This document shows, in pieces, positions 1 to 8,727 of a DNA stretch of 64,000 nucleotides. The stretch covers positions 1 to 64,000 of the forward strand of contig NZ_FYDJ01000002.1 of assembly GCF_900187425.1 (NCBI RefSeq). The letters run 5' to 3'. This stretch comes from Pseudomonas sp. Irchel s3h14. GTDB taxonomy: Bacteria > Pseudomonadota > Gammaproteobacteria > Pseudomonadales > Pseudomonadaceae. The notes below the pieces were generated by a model. The model did no database searches and was not told the origin of the DNA. It saw only the letters and a program-made list of their open reading frames with translations. Positions within the stretch are counted from its first letter, which is position 1; the number at the start of each line of letters is the position of its first letter. The translations under genes were made by a program, and so were the position numbers.

Positions 1-60
1 CGACTCCTTCTGGGCTTCGATGACCTGAAGCAACTCGCTGTCGAAAACTGCGTAACTCAT
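1..60 (-). CDS. Unidentified protein, N-terminal 20 codons only (runs off left edge)
   Basis: Only the first 20 codons are in the window, beginning MSYAVFDSELLQVIEAQ, and I do not recognise the family. The gene is supported by an open frame to the edge and by a strong sigma70-like promoter about 40 bases upstream. The Shine-Dalgarno sequence before the ATG is weak. The opposite strand is also open here, so strand assignment rests mainly on the promoter. It diverges from nothing nearby; the next gene (mmsA/bauC) is on the same strand and ends upstream of this promoter. Confidence 0.55.
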   Translation of the reverse strand, partial: MSYAVFDSELLQVIEAQKES

Positions 61-107
61 TGTTTACCAAGGAGTTTTCCGTTTCGACTGCGCCGGAAGT
101 GGGGCGA

Positions 108-135
108 ATTATAGACTTCCAGAATCTTCCGTCAA
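108..135 (-). promoter_or_regulatory. Strong sigma70-like promoter for the gene at the left edge
   Basis: Read on the minus strand there is a -35 TTGACG (130-135), a 16-base spacer and a perfect -10 TATAAT (108-113). Transcription would start near position 100, giving a leader of about 40 bases before the ATG at 60. Confidence 0.7.
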
Positions 136-186
136 CACCTATTTTCACAATTCTGTCATATAGGTGAAAAAAGCCCCTGAAACGCA

Positions 187-212
187 AAGGCCGGCCCCAA
201 GGGGCCGGCCTT
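187..212. terminator. Perfect GC-rich hairpin after mmsA/bauC
   Basis: Two 12-base arms (AAGGCCGGCCCC and its complement) flank a two-base loop just after the stop of the dehydrogenase gene. The T-run is interrupted on both sides, so it is a probable rather than certain intrinsic terminator. Confidence 0.65.
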
Positions 213-224
213 CTTCCCTTCTAC

Positions 225-1718
225 TTACAAGCTAGGAAATGCGAACTGCGAAGCTTCATGGCTCGCCCGTTGTGGCCAGCGCTGGGTAATCGCCTTGCGA
301 CGGGTGTAGAAACGCACGCCATCCGGACCGTACGCATGCAAGTCGCCGAACAGCGAACGCTTCCAGCCGCCAAAGCTGTGATAAGCCACCGGTACCGGCA
401 GCGGTACGTTGACGCCGACCATACCGACTTCGATCTCGTCGCAGAACAACCGCGCCGCTTCCCCATCACGGGTAAAGATGCAGGTGCCGTTGCCATACTC
501 GTGATCGTTGATCAGCTGCATCGCCTCTTCCAGGCTGTTAACCCGGACGACACACAGCACCGGTCCGAAGATCTCTTCTTTATAGATACGCATCTCTGGC
601 GTGACGTTGTCGAACAGGCAGCCACCCAGGAAGAAACCTTCCTCATGACCGGCCACGCTCAGACCACGACCATCCACCACCAAGGTCGCACCAGAAGAAA
701 CACCGTCTTCTATATAGCCACTGACTTTGTCGCGAGCCTGACCGGAAACCAGCGGCCCCATGTCCAGACCACATGAAGTACCGGCACCGATTTTCAGCGC
801 CTTGATTTGCGGTACCAACTTGGCCACCAGCGCATCCGCCACCTGGTCACCGACGCACACAGCCACCGAGATCGCCATGCAACGTTCACCGCAAGAACCA
901 TAAGCCGCGCCCATCAGCGCGCTGACCGCGTTATCCAGATCCGCATCCGGCATCAACACCGCATGGTTCTTCGCGCCACCCAGTGCCTGAACGCGTTTGC
1001 CGCGCTTGGTGCCTTCGGCGTAAATGTATTCGGCAATCGGCGTCGAACCAACGAAGCTCAATGCTTTGACTTCCGGCGCTTCGATCAGCGCGTCCACCGC
1101 AGCCTTGTCGCCGTGAACCACACTCAGCACACCTTTAGGCAGGCCGGCTTCCAACAGCAATTGAGCGATCAACAGCGTGGAGCTTGGATCACGCTCGGAC
1201 GGTTTGAGGATGAAGCAGTTGCCGCAGACGATCGCCAGCGGATACATCCACAGCGGCACCATCGCCGGGAAGTTGAACGGCGTAATACCGGCCACCACGC
1301 CCAGCGGCTGGAAGTCCGACCAGGCATCAATGTTCGGGCCTACGTTACGGCTGTACTCGCCCTTGAGGATTTCCGGTGCCGCGCAAGCGAACTCAACGTT
1401 CTCGATACCGCGCTTCAATTCACCGGCAGCATCTTCCAGCGTCTTGCCGTGTTCTTCGCTAATCAGTTGAGCGATACGCGCTTCGTTCTGTTCCAGCAAT
1501 TGCTTGAAGCGGAACATCACCTGCGCACGCTTGGCCGGCGGAGTGTTACGCCAGGCCGGGAACGCAGCCTTGGCCGAGTCGATGGCTTTTTGAATGGTTT
1601 CGCGGCTGGCCAACGGCAGCTTGTGGATCGCCTGGCCGGTAGACGGGTTGAACACGTCAGCGGTGCGACCGTCTTCGGTCACCAGTTCGCCATTGATCAA
1701 ATGCGGGATAAGGCTCAT
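225..1718 (-). CDS. mmsA: CoA-acylating (methyl)malonate-semialdehyde dehydrogenase
   Basis: A 497-residue aldehyde dehydrogenase superfamily enzyme, the usual length for MmsA/BauC. Such enzymes oxidise methylmalonate or malonate semialdehyde with NAD+ and CoA to propionyl-CoA or acetyl-CoA in the cytoplasm. The catalytic cysteine lies in GERCMAIS (about residue 280), and the NAD-binding stretch contains FVGSTPIAEYIY. I chose the ATG at 1718 because CAGGAG precedes it; an upstream in-frame start would add 13 residues lacking a ribosome site. It lies 80 bases downstream of bauA, so the pair probably converts beta-alanine to malonate semialdehyde and then acetyl-CoA. Assignment to valine versus beta-alanine catabolism rests on this neighbour. 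P. aeruginosa calls the equivalent gene bauC. Confidence 0.92.
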   Translation of the reverse strand: MSLIPHLINGELVTEDGRTADVFNPSTGQAIHKLPLASRETIQKAIDSAKAAFPAWRNTPPAKRAQVMFRFKQLLEQNEARIAQLISEEHGKTLEDAAGELKRGIENVEFACAAPEILKGEYSRNVGPNIDAWSDFQPLGVVAGITPFNFPAMVPLWMYPLAIVCGNCFILKPSERDPSSTLLIAQLLLEAGLPKGVLSVVHGDKAAVDALIEAPEVKALSFVGSTPIAEYIYAEGTKRGKRVQALGGAKNHAVLMPDADLDNAVSALMGAAYGSCGERCMAISVAVCVGDQVADALVAKLVPQIKALKIGAGTSCGLDMGPLVSGQARDKVSGYIEDGVSSGATLVVDGRGLSVAGHEEGFFLGGCLFDNVTPEMRIYKEEIFGPVLCVVRVNSLEEAMQLINDHEYGNGTCIFTRDGEAARLFCDEIEVGMVGVNVPLPVPVAYHSFGGWKRSLFGDLHAYGPDGVRFYTRRKAITQRWPQRASHEASQFAFPSL

Positions 1719-1798
1719 GCGGGGCTCCTGAAAATTTGTCCACGAGACGCCCTTCAAGGGGCGCCCGTCTTTATATATAGAGAGAATAGAAGGGAAAA

Positions 1799-3148
1799 TC
1801 AGTCGATCTTGTTCAGCACTTCGCCGACCGCGTCGAACAGACGATCAAGGTCTTGCGGCTTGCTGTTGAAGGTTGGGCCGAACTGCAGGGTGTCGCCGCC
1901 GAAGCGCACATAGAACCCGGCTTTCCACAACGCCATACCGGCTTCGAACGGACGCACGATGGCGTCGCCGTCACGCGGCGCGATCTGGATCGCACCGGCC
2001 AGGCCGTAGTTACGAATATCGATGATGTTTTTCGAGCCCTTCAGACCGTGCAGCGCATTTTCGAAATGCGGTGCGACTTCGGCCACGCTCTGCACCAGAT
2101 TTTCCTTTTGCAGCAGGTCGAGTGCTGCCAGGCCAGCGGCGCAAGCCACCGGGTGCGCGGAATAGGTGTAGCCGTGCGGGAATTCCACCGCGTACTCAGG
2201 CGTCGCCTGGTTCATGAAGGTCTGGTAGATCTCGGAGCTGGCAATCACCGCGCCCATTGGGATCGCGCCGTTAGTGACTTGCTTGGCGATGCACATCAGG
2301 TCCGGGGTTACGCCGAAGCTGTCGGCGCCGAACATCGAGCCGGTACGGCCGAAACCGGTGATCACTTCGTCGAACACCAGCAGGATGTTGTGCTGATCGC
2401 AGATCTCGCGCAGACGTTTGAGGTAACCCTGCGGCGGAACCAGTACGCCAGCGGAGCCGGCCATTGGCTCGACGAACACTGCAGCGATGTTCGAAGCGTC
2501 ATGCAGCTCGATCAACTTGAGCAGTTCATCCGCCAGGGCGATGCCGCCCTCTTTCGGCATGCCACGGGAATAAGCATTGCTGGCCAGCAAGGTGTGCGGC
2601 AGGTGATCGACGTCCATCATCGCCTGACCGAACATTTTGCGGTTGCCGTTCACGCCGCCGAGGCTGGTGCCGGCGATGTTCACGCCGTGATAGCCACGGG
2701 CACGACCGATCATCTTGGTCTTGGTGGCCTGGCCTTTCAGGCGCCAGTAAGCACGCACCATCTTCACCGCCGTGTCAGCGCACTCGGAGCCCGAGTCAGT
2801 GAAGAACACATGATTCAGATTGCCCGGGGTCAGGTCGGTGATTTTCTCAGCCAGCTGGAACGACAGCGGATGGCCGTACTGGAAGCCCGGCGAGTAATCG
2901 AGGGTGCCCAATTGCTTGGCGACCGCCTCCTGAATTTCCTTACGGGTATGCCCGGCGCCGCAGGTCCACAAACCGGAGAGCGAGTCGTAAACCTTGCGGC
3001 CCTTGTCATCGATCAGCCAACTACCTTCAGCCGCCACGATCAGTCGCGGATCGCGCTGGAAATTACGGTTGGCGGTGTAGGGCATCCAGTGAGCATCGAG
3101 CTTGAGCTGGCTGGCCAGGGAAGTCGGGTTGTTTTCAGGCAAGTTCAT
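1799..3148 (-). CDS. bauA: Beta-alanine (omega-amino acid):pyruvate aminotransferase
   Basis: A 449-residue class III PLP-dependent aminotransferase. It would move the amino group of beta-alanine (and often other omega-amines) to pyruvate, giving malonate semialdehyde and alanine. The PLP lysine is K289 in CIAKQVTNGA; the class III block VFDEVITGFGRTG is intact. The ATG at 3148 is preceded by GAGG; the longer frame adds seven unlikely residues. It is followed by mmsA/bauC on the same strand and diverges from a LysR gene, the classic arrangement of a catabolic operon and its activator. The closest characterised relatives are the omega-transaminase of P. putida and BauA (PA0132). Confidence 0.93.
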   Translation of the reverse strand: MNLPENNPTSLASQLKLDAHWMPYTANRNFQRDPRLIVAAEGSWLIDDKGRKVYDSLSGLWTCGAGHTRKEIQEAVAKQLGTLDYSPGFQYGHPLSFQLAEKITDLTPGNLNHVFFTDSGSECADTAVKMVRAYWRLKGQATKTKMIGRARGYHGVNIAGTSLGGVNGNRKMFGQAMMDVDHLPHTLLASNAYSRGMPKEGGIALADELLKLIELHDASNIAAVFVEPMAGSAGVLVPPQGYLKRLREICDQHNILLVFDEVITGFGRTGSMFGADSFGVTPDLMCIAKQVTNGAIPMGAVIASSEIYQTFMNQATPEYAVEFPHGYTYSAHPVACAAGLAALDLLQKENLVQSVAEVAPHFENALHGLKGSKNIIDIRNYGLAGAIQIAPRDGDAIVRPFEAGMALWKAGFYVRFGGDTLQFGPTFNSKPQDLDRLFDAVGEVLNKID

Positions 3149-3272
3149 GGGCAAAACCTCGCAGGGCAATAAGCGGCATAGAGATCAAAAGCGTTCTTGC
3201 AGCTAAATTGCCACGGGGATAAAGTCTGTGAAATCCAACTCTTCTAACGTTCAGTCAGGTCATCACTAAACT

Positions 3273-4193
3273 ATGAGCAGCCGTCGCCCCGATCCGCTGG
3301 CGCAAGTCAGTGACTTTGATATCCGCCTGCTTCGGATCTTTCGCAGTGTGGTGGAATGCGGCGGCTTCTCCGCGGCGGAATCGGTGCTGGGGATCGGTCG
3401 CTCGGCCATCAGCCAGCAAATGAGCGATCTGGAACAGCGCCTCGGTCTGCGTTTATGCCAACGGGGTCGCGCCGGTTTTTCCCTGACCGAGGAAGGCCGC
3501 GAGGTTTACCAATCGGCCTTGCAGCTATTAAGTGCGCTGGAAAGTTTCCGCACCGAGGTCAACGGCCTGCACCAACATCTGCGCGGCGAATTGACCATCG
3601 GCCTGACCGACAACCTGGTCACCCTCCCCCATATGCGCATCACCCATGCCTTGGCGCAATTGAAGGAACGCGGTCCGGACGTGCAGATTCAGATCCGCAT
3701 GATCGCACCCAATGAAGTCGAACAAGGCGTGCTCGACGGTCGATTGCATGTCGGTGTGGTGCCGCAAGCCAGTGCGCTGTCGGGGCTGGAATATCAGCCG
3801 CTTTATAGCGAACGCTCGCTGCTGTATTGCGCGGTCGGTCATCCGTTGTTTTATGTCGACGATAAACAACTGGATGACGAGCGCCTCAATAGCCAGGACG
3901 CCATCGCGCCGACCTTCCGTTTGCCCGCGGAAATCCAGGCCCATTACCAGGCGCTCAATTGCACCGCCAGCGCCTCGGACCGTGAAGGCATGGCGTTCCT
4001 GATCCTCACCGGACGCTACATCGGCTACCTGCCGGACCACTACGCCAGCCTCTGGGTGCAGCAAGGCCGGTTGCGTGCGCTGAAACCAAAGGTGCGTTTT
4101 TACGACCTGAGCCTCGCATCGGTCACGCGCAAGGGCCGTCGCCCGCATTTGGTGCTGGAAAGCTTTTTGGAGAGCCTGGCTGCGACACGCTAG
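3273..4193 (+). CDS. LysR-family regulator, probable activator of bauA-mmsA
   Basis: A 306-residue LysR-type transcriptional regulator. The winged helix-turn-helix is at about residues 14-73 (LLRIFRSVVECGGFSAAESV, with ISQQMSDLEQRLG as recognition helix), and the remainder is a substrate-binding-like effector domain. It is divergent from bauA with 124 bases between starts, room for a shared operator. By position it probably responds to an intermediate of beta-alanine breakdown; the inducer cannot be read from the sequence. Confidence 0.85.
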   Translation: MSSRRPDPLAQVSDFDIRLLRIFRSVVECGGFSAAESVLGIGRSAISQQMSDLEQRLGLRLCQRGRAGFSLTEEGREVYQSALQLLSALESFRTEVNGLHQHLRGELTIGLTDNLVTLPHMRITHALAQLKERGPDVQIQIRMIAPNEVEQGVLDGRLHVGVVPQASALSGLEYQPLYSERSLLYCAVGHPLFYVDDKQLDDERLNSQDAIAPTFRLPAEIQAHYQALNCTASASDREGMAFLILTGRYIGYLPDHYASLWVQQGRLRALKPKVRFYDLSLASVTRKGRRPHLVLESFLESLAATR

Positions 4194-4278
4194 GTTTTAT
4201 CGCGTCAGGACTTGTCTGATGCCGGTGGGTGCGCTATCAACGCACTGGTTGCACCCACTCACTTGTTCGGAAGTGCCT

Positions 4279-4929
4279 ATGACCTTTGAAGTCCCCGCTC
4301 ACGGCGGCAAACCTGCCAGCCGCATTCGTCAGAAGAACGAAGAGACCATCATCAAAGCCGCCGAAGACGAGTTCGCCCGTCACGGGTTCAAAGGCACCAG
4401 TATGAACACCATCGCCCTGAATGCCGGGTTGCCCAAGGCGAACCTGCATTACTACTTCACCAACAAACTCGGTTTGTACGTGGCGGTGTTGAGCAACATC
4501 CTCCAGTTGTGGGACAGCACCTTCAACACCCTGACCGCTGAAGATGATCCGGCCGAAGCGCTGACGCGTTACATCCGCGCCAAGATGGAATTCTCCCGTC
4601 GCCAGCCGCAGGCCTCGCGGATCTTCGCGATGGAAGTGATCAGCGGCGGCGAGTGCCTGACCGAGTATTTCAATCAAGACTATCGCGCCTGGTTCCAGGG
4701 GCGGGCGGGCGTGTTCCAAGCGTGGATCGACGCCGGAAAAATGGACCCGGTCGACCCGGTGAACCTGATCTTCCTGTTGTGGGGCAGCACTCAGCATTAC
4801 GCCGATTTCGCCACGCAGATCTGCCGTGTCAGCGGGCGTACCAAACTCACCAAGCAGGACATGGAAGACGCCGGCAACAACCTGATCCGAATCATTCTCA
4901 AGGGCTGCGGCCTGACGCCAACGATCTAA
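4279..4929 (+). CDS. TetR-family regulator, RutR-like
   Basis: A 216-residue TetR/AcrR repressor. The N-terminal helix-turn-helix is around residues 20-65 (FKGTSMNTIALNAGLPKANL, then HYYFTNK). The C-terminal ligand domain (ANPQ-like spacing, FAMEVISGG, LWGSTQHYADF) resembles RutR, the uracil/thymine-responsive regulator of pyrimidine and purine use. Start 4279 was chosen because GGAAG precedes it; the longer frame lacks a ribosome site. Beta-alanine is a product of uracil degradation, so a RutR-like protein beside bauA fits, but that link is inference. Confidence 0.8.
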   Translation: MTFEVPAHGGKPASRIRQKNEETIIKAAEDEFARHGFKGTSMNTIALNAGLPKANLHYYFTNKLGLYVAVLSNILQLWDSTFNTLTAEDDPAEALTRYIRAKMEFSRRQPQASRIFAMEVISGGECLTEYFNQDYRAWFQGRAGVFQAWIDAGKMDPVDPVNLIFLLWGSTQHYADFATQICRVSGRTKLTKQDMEDAGNNLIRIILKGCGLTPTI

Positions 4930-4936
4930 GACACTT

Positions 4937-5518
4937 ATGCCTTTTACCCTCAGCGGTTTTTGCGAGTACCGCGAAGAGATTCGCAAAAGCCGCTTCATCA
5001 CTTTCGCCGCACCGATCAACAGCCCTGCTGAAGCCCAGGCGTTCATCGAACAGCACAGCGATTTGAATGCCTCGCACAATTGCTGGGCCTGGAAGCTTGG
5101 CGACCAATACCGCAGCACTGACGATGGCGAGCCCGGCGGCACCGCTGGCCGGCCGATTCTGGCGGCAATCGACGCGCAGGATTGCGATCAGGTCGCGGTG
5201 CTGGTGATTCGTTGGTATGGCGGCATTCAACTCGGCACCGGTGGCCTCGCCCGGGCGTATGGCGGCGGCGCCAACAAGTGCCTGCAAGCGGCGGCGAAGG
5301 TTGAGTTGATCAGTCGGGTGCCGGTGAGTTGCGCCTGTGCTTTTGCAGAGTTGCCGCTGGTGAAGCTTCGGGTGGCGGAACTGGGTGGATTGGTTGTGGA
5401 AGAAACGTTCACGGCCAACGGCGTAGAACTGCAATTGGCAGTCGGCGAAAGCCAGATCGATACCCTGCAAACGCAGCTGGCGGATCTGAGTCGCGGGCGC
5501 ATTTTGTTGCAGCACTAA
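4937..5518 (+). CDS. YigZ/IMPACT family protein
   Basis: A 193-residue protein of the IMPACT (UPF0029) family. The hallmark block is seen as DDGEPGGTAGRPIL followed by VLVIRWYGGIQLGTGGL. The C-terminal ferredoxin-like DUF1949 domain occupies roughly residues 135-190. Bacterial members (E. coli YigZ) have no settled function; the eukaryotic relative modulates Gcn2 signalling. It starts seven bases after the TetR gene and is probably cotranscribed with it. Confidence 0.88.
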   Translation: MPFTLSGFCEYREEIRKSRFITFAAPINSPAEAQAFIEQHSDLNASHNCWAWKLGDQYRSTDDGEPGGTAGRPILAAIDAQDCDQVAVLVIRWYGGIQLGTGGLARAYGGGANKCLQAAAKVELISRVPVSCACAFAELPLVKLRVAELGGLVVEETFTANGVELQLAVGESQIDTLQTQLADLSRGRILLQH

Positions 5519-5587
5519 TCGCACCAATAACGTTCGCAGCCCTTTCGTCGAACCTCTGCATTTGCCCACATCTACTGTGCACCCGGC

Positions 5588-5596
5588 TGTGGATAA
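5588..5596 (-). promoter_or_regulatory. DnaA box (perfect consensus)
   Basis: TGTGGATAA on the plus strand is TTATCCACA on the minus strand, the consensus DnaA box. A second perfect copy lies 202 bases away in the same orientation. Confidence 0.5.
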
Positions 5597-5789
5597 CCTG
5601 AGCACACCCGGCTGTAACCCTTCTGTCATGCGGCTTTGCGGGCTTTGCTCACTTTTCATCCAATCCGCCATCAAAAAATCTAAATCCGCGTAAAAACAAT
5701 CAGTTAGAGCGGTTTATCACCTTTAGAAGAAAGCCACACAGTGCTTATGCCCGAGCCTCAGGCTTGCGCACAAATACTGTGGAGCAATC

Positions 5790-5798
5790 TGTGGATAA
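5790..5798 (-). promoter_or_regulatory. DnaA box (perfect consensus)
   Basis: Second perfect TTATCCACA in the same orientation as the first. A related TGTGGAGCA (two mismatches) lies about 11 bases before it. Confidence 0.5.
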
Positions 5799-6049
5799 CC
5801 CGTTCATGGCTGTCGCCGCCCCATGTCCGGCGTGGCTTGTCGTCGGTTGCTCGTTTTTTGATCAAACACCCTGAGCAAAACCGGAGCCTGATCAACGGCG
5901 TTGCCCTCAAGTGGTGCCTGGTTCGGGATCGACATAGGGCAAGGCGTCGTCTTCCAAGCCTTTGCCTGTAACGCTTTTGAGTTTTCCTGACTCAATGGCC
6001 AGGAAATTGCTTTGTCCACAGGCATCACTTCAATCGACCCGAGCCTGTC

Positions 6050-7609
6050 ATGCCCAACCCCGTGCCGATCCCCGATCCAACACCTCGTCTGCAACTGCGC
6101 AGAATCAGCAAGCGCTACCCCGGTTGCCTGGCCAACGATGCCATCGACTTGAGCATAGCCCCTGGCGAAATCCATGCCCTGCTTGGCGAAAACGGCGCGG
6201 GCAAAAGTACGCTGATGAAGATCATCTACGGCGTCACCCACGCGGACTCGGGAGAGATGATCTGGCAAGGGCAACGCGTGACCCTGCGCAACCCGGCTCA
6301 GGCTCGGGGGCTGGGAATTGGCATGGTGTTCCAGCATTTCTCGCTGTTCGAGACACTGAGCGTGGCGCAGAACATTGCCCTGGCGATGGGCGCGGCGGCG
6401 GGTACACCGAAACAGCTTGAGCCAAAGATTCGTGAAGTCTCCCGGCGCTACGGCATGGCGCTGGAGCCGGAGCGACTTGTCCACAGCCTGTCGATCGGCG
6501 AACGCCAGCGGGTGGAAATCATTCGTTGCCTGATGCAGGACATCCGTCTGCTGATTCTCGATGAGCCGACCTCGGTGCTGACTCCGCAAGAGGCCGACGA
6601 ATTGTTCGTCACCCTGCGTCGACTGGCCGCCGAGGGCTGCAGCATTCTGTTTATCAGCCACAAACTCGGTGAAGTTCGCGCGCTGTGTCACAGCGCCACG
6701 GTGTTGCGCGGCGGTCGGGTGGCCGGGCATTGCGTGCCGGCCGAGTGTTCGGATCGGCAATTGGCGCAGTTGATGGTCGGCGAAGCCGCTGCGCTGATTA
6801 CGGATTATCCGAAAGTCACTGGCGCTAATGCATTCCTGAACGTGACGGGATTGTCCTGGCACAACCCGGACCCGTTCGGCTGCTCGCTGAATGACATTTA
6901 CCTGCAAGTGCGCAATGGCGAGATCGTCGGCATCGCCGGGGTCGCGGGCAATGGTCAGGATGAGTTGCTGGCCCTGCTCAGCGGCGAGGAACCTCTAAGC
7001 CGCAACGACGGCGCAACGATCAGTTTCGCCGGGCAACCGGTGGCGCATTTGCGGCCGGATGCACGGCGCAAACTGGGCCTGGCCTTCGTCCCCGCCGAAC
7101 GCCTCGGTCATGGCGCGGTACCGGACTTGAGCCTGGCGGACAACGCTCTGCTCACCGCCTTTCAACAAGGGCTGGTCAGCAACGGCCTGATCCAGCGCAA
7201 CAAGGTCGAAGCCTTGGCCGAAGAGATCATCCGTCGCTTCGGGGTGAAGACGCCCGACACCCAGACACCGGCCCGCAGCCTGTCCGGCGGCAACTTGCAG
7301 AAATTCATCCTCGGCCGGGAAATCCTGCAGCAACCGAAACTGCTGGTGGCCGCGCACCCGACCTGGGGCGTGGACGTCGGTGCTGCCGCGACCATTCACC
7401 GGGCGCTGATTGCCTTGCGCGACGCCGGCGCGGCGATCCTGGTGATCTCCGAAGACCTCGACGAACTGTTCCAGATCAGCGACCGCCTCGGCGCCTTGTG
7501 CGGTGGTCGATTGTCACCGCTCAAGCCCACGGTCGACACCCGCCTGATCGATGTCGGCGGCTGGATGGCCGGCCAGTTCGACGCTCCTCAATTACGTGCA
7601 ATGGTTTAA
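6050..7609 (+). CDS. Nucleoside-type ABC transporter, double ATP-binding subunit
   Basis: A 519-residue protein with two tandem ABC domains, the form used by sugar and nucleoside (BMP-family) importers. Domain 1 has Walker A GENGAGKST (residues 46-54), signature SIGERQRVEI and Walker B LLILDEPTSVLTP. Domain 2 (from about residue 265) has a degenerate Walker A (GVAGNGQDELL) but an intact LSGGNLQK signature, normal for this class. It would energise uptake of nucleosides or purine bases at the inner membrane. Two permease genes follow directly; the binding protein is 4 kb downstream, after an unrelated insert. Confidence 0.9.
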   Translation: MPNPVPIPDPTPRLQLRRISKRYPGCLANDAIDLSIAPGEIHALLGENGAGKSTLMKIIYGVTHADSGEMIWQGQRVTLRNPAQARGLGIGMVFQHFSLFETLSVAQNIALAMGAAAGTPKQLEPKIREVSRRYGMALEPERLVHSLSIGERQRVEIIRCLMQDIRLLILDEPTSVLTPQEADELFVTLRRLAAEGCSILFISHKLGEVRALCHSATVLRGGRVAGHCVPAECSDRQLAQLMVGEAAALITDYPKVTGANAFLNVTGLSWHNPDPFGCSLNDIYLQVRNGEIVGIAGVAGNGQDELLALLSGEEPLSRNDGATISFAGQPVAHLRPDARRKLGLAFVPAERLGHGAVPDLSLADNALLTAFQQGLVSNGLIQRNKVEALAEEIIRRFGVKTPDTQTPARSLSGGNLQKFILGREILQQPKLLVAAHPTWGVDVGAAATIHRALIALRDAGAAILVISEDLDELFQISDRLGALCGGRLSPLKPTVDTRLIDVGGWMAGQFDAPQLRAMV

Positions 7610-7620
7610 CGGAGTTTCAC

Positions 7621-8727
7621 ATGCTGCTTTCTCTCGAACCCCGTGGCCAGCAATCGCGCCTGATGTTGTGGTGCTCGCCGTTGCTGGCGGCTGTCCTGAC
7701 GTTGGGCTGTGGCTCGCTGCTGTTTATTGCGCTGGGGCATGACCCATTGCTGACTTTGCACACCTTGCTGATCGCCCCGGTCAGCGACCTTTATGGCGTC
7801 TCCGAACTGCTGGTCAAAGCGCTGCCGATTTTGCTCTGCGCGTTGGGGCTGGCGGTGGCGTACCAAGCACGAATCTGGAACATCGGCGCCGAAGGTCAGT
7901 TGCTGCTTGGCGCCCTGGCCGGCAGTGCGCTGGCGGTGAACATCATCGGCATGCAAAGTCGCTGGGCGCTGGTGCTGATCCTGCTCGTCGGCACCCTGGC
8001 CGGTGCCGCGTGGGCCGGGCTGACGGCGTGGTTGCGTACGCGATTCAACGCCAACGAAATCCTCACTAGCATCATGCTCAATTACATCGCCCTGAACCTG
8101 CTGCTGTTCTGTGTGCATGGGCCGCTAAAGGATCCGGCGGGGTTCAACTTTCCGGAGTCGGCGATGTTCGGTGATGCCAGCCGTTTGCCTCTGTTGATGG
8201 AGGATGGTCGGGTCCACGTGGGCGTGTATTTCGCCTTGTTCGCGTTGGTGGCGGTGTGGGTGTTGCTGCAGAAAAGCTTTATCGGGTTCCAGATCAAAGT
8301 GCTCGGGCTGGACAAGCGCGCGGCGGGGTTCGTTGGCTTTCGCGAGAAGCGACTGATCTGGCTGGCGCTGTTGATCAGCGGAGGGTTGGCGGGGCTGGCC
8401 GGCGTGTGTGAAGTCACCGGGCCGATCGGCCAGTTGGTGCCACAGGTCTCGCCCGGTTACGGCTATGCCGCGATCACCGTGGCGTTTCTCGGGCGACTCA
8501 ATCCCATCGGCATTCTGTTTTCCAGCCTGTTGATGGCGTTGCTGTACATCGGCGGCGAGAGCGCGCAGATGAGCATGAATCTGCCCCAGGCAATCACCCA
8601 ATTGTTCCAGGGAATGATGTTGTTTTTCCTGCTGGCCAGTGACGTGCTGATTCTCTACCGACCACGCTTGAACCTGCGCTGGACCCGTCGCGCACAAGCC
8701 ACCGCCGTACAAGCTGGAGCGCTGTGA
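7621..8727 (+). CDS. Nucleoside-type ABC transporter permease 1
   Basis: A 368-residue BPD_transp_2 family permease with about nine hydrophobic segments. The family block for nucleoside and sugar permeases is visible as YQARIWNIGAEGQLLLGA and FNANEILTSIMLNYIA. Start 7621 follows GGAG and lies 11 bases after the ATPase stop; the longer frame overlaps the ATPase gene and is not credible. It forms a heterodimeric channel with the next gene, whose start overlaps its stop codon. Confidence 0.9.
   Translation: MLLSLEPRGQQSRLMLWCSPLLAAVLTLGCGSLLFIALGHDPLLTLHTLLIAPVSDLYGVSELLVKALPILLCALGLAVAYQARIWNIGAEGQLLLGALAGSALAVNIIGMQSRWALVLILLVGTLAGAAWAGLTAWLRTRFNANEILTSIMLNYIALNLLLFCVHGPLKDPAGFNFPESAMFGDASRLPLLMEDGRVHVGVYFALFALVAVWVLLQKSFIGFQIKVLGLDKRAAGFVGFREKRLIWLALLISGGLAGLAGVCEVTGPIGQLVPQVSPGYGYAAITVAFLGRLNPIGILFSSLLMALLYIGGESAQMSMNLPQAITQLFQGMMLFFLLASDVLILYRPRLNLRWTRRAQATAVQAGAL

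Larger units (their letters stand above)
5519..6049. other. 531-base gene-free region with DnaA-box-like sites
   Basis: No convincing coding region lies here. It is AT-richer than its surroundings in the middle (about 5660-5740). Two copies of TGTGGATAA, the exact complement of the consensus DnaA box TTATCCACA, lie at 5588-5596 and 5790-5798, and TTGTCCACA (one mismatch) at 6012-6020. It also serves as the leader of the nucleoside transporter operon that starts at 6050. Confidence 0.6.

Noticed and set aside
807..1913. A 368-residue plus frame antisense to mmsA
   Set aside because: His/Arg/Gln-rich translation without any recognisable domain.
5519..6049. The DnaA-box region as a chromosomal or plasmid replication origin
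   Set aside because: Only three boxes, no dnaA, parAB or rep gene nearby, and no clear AT-rich 13-mer series.
7498..7620. An earlier start for permease 1
   Set aside because: The extension lies wholly inside the ATPase gene and translates to Arg/Pro-rich sequence with no membrane signal; ATG 7621 has a ribosome site.
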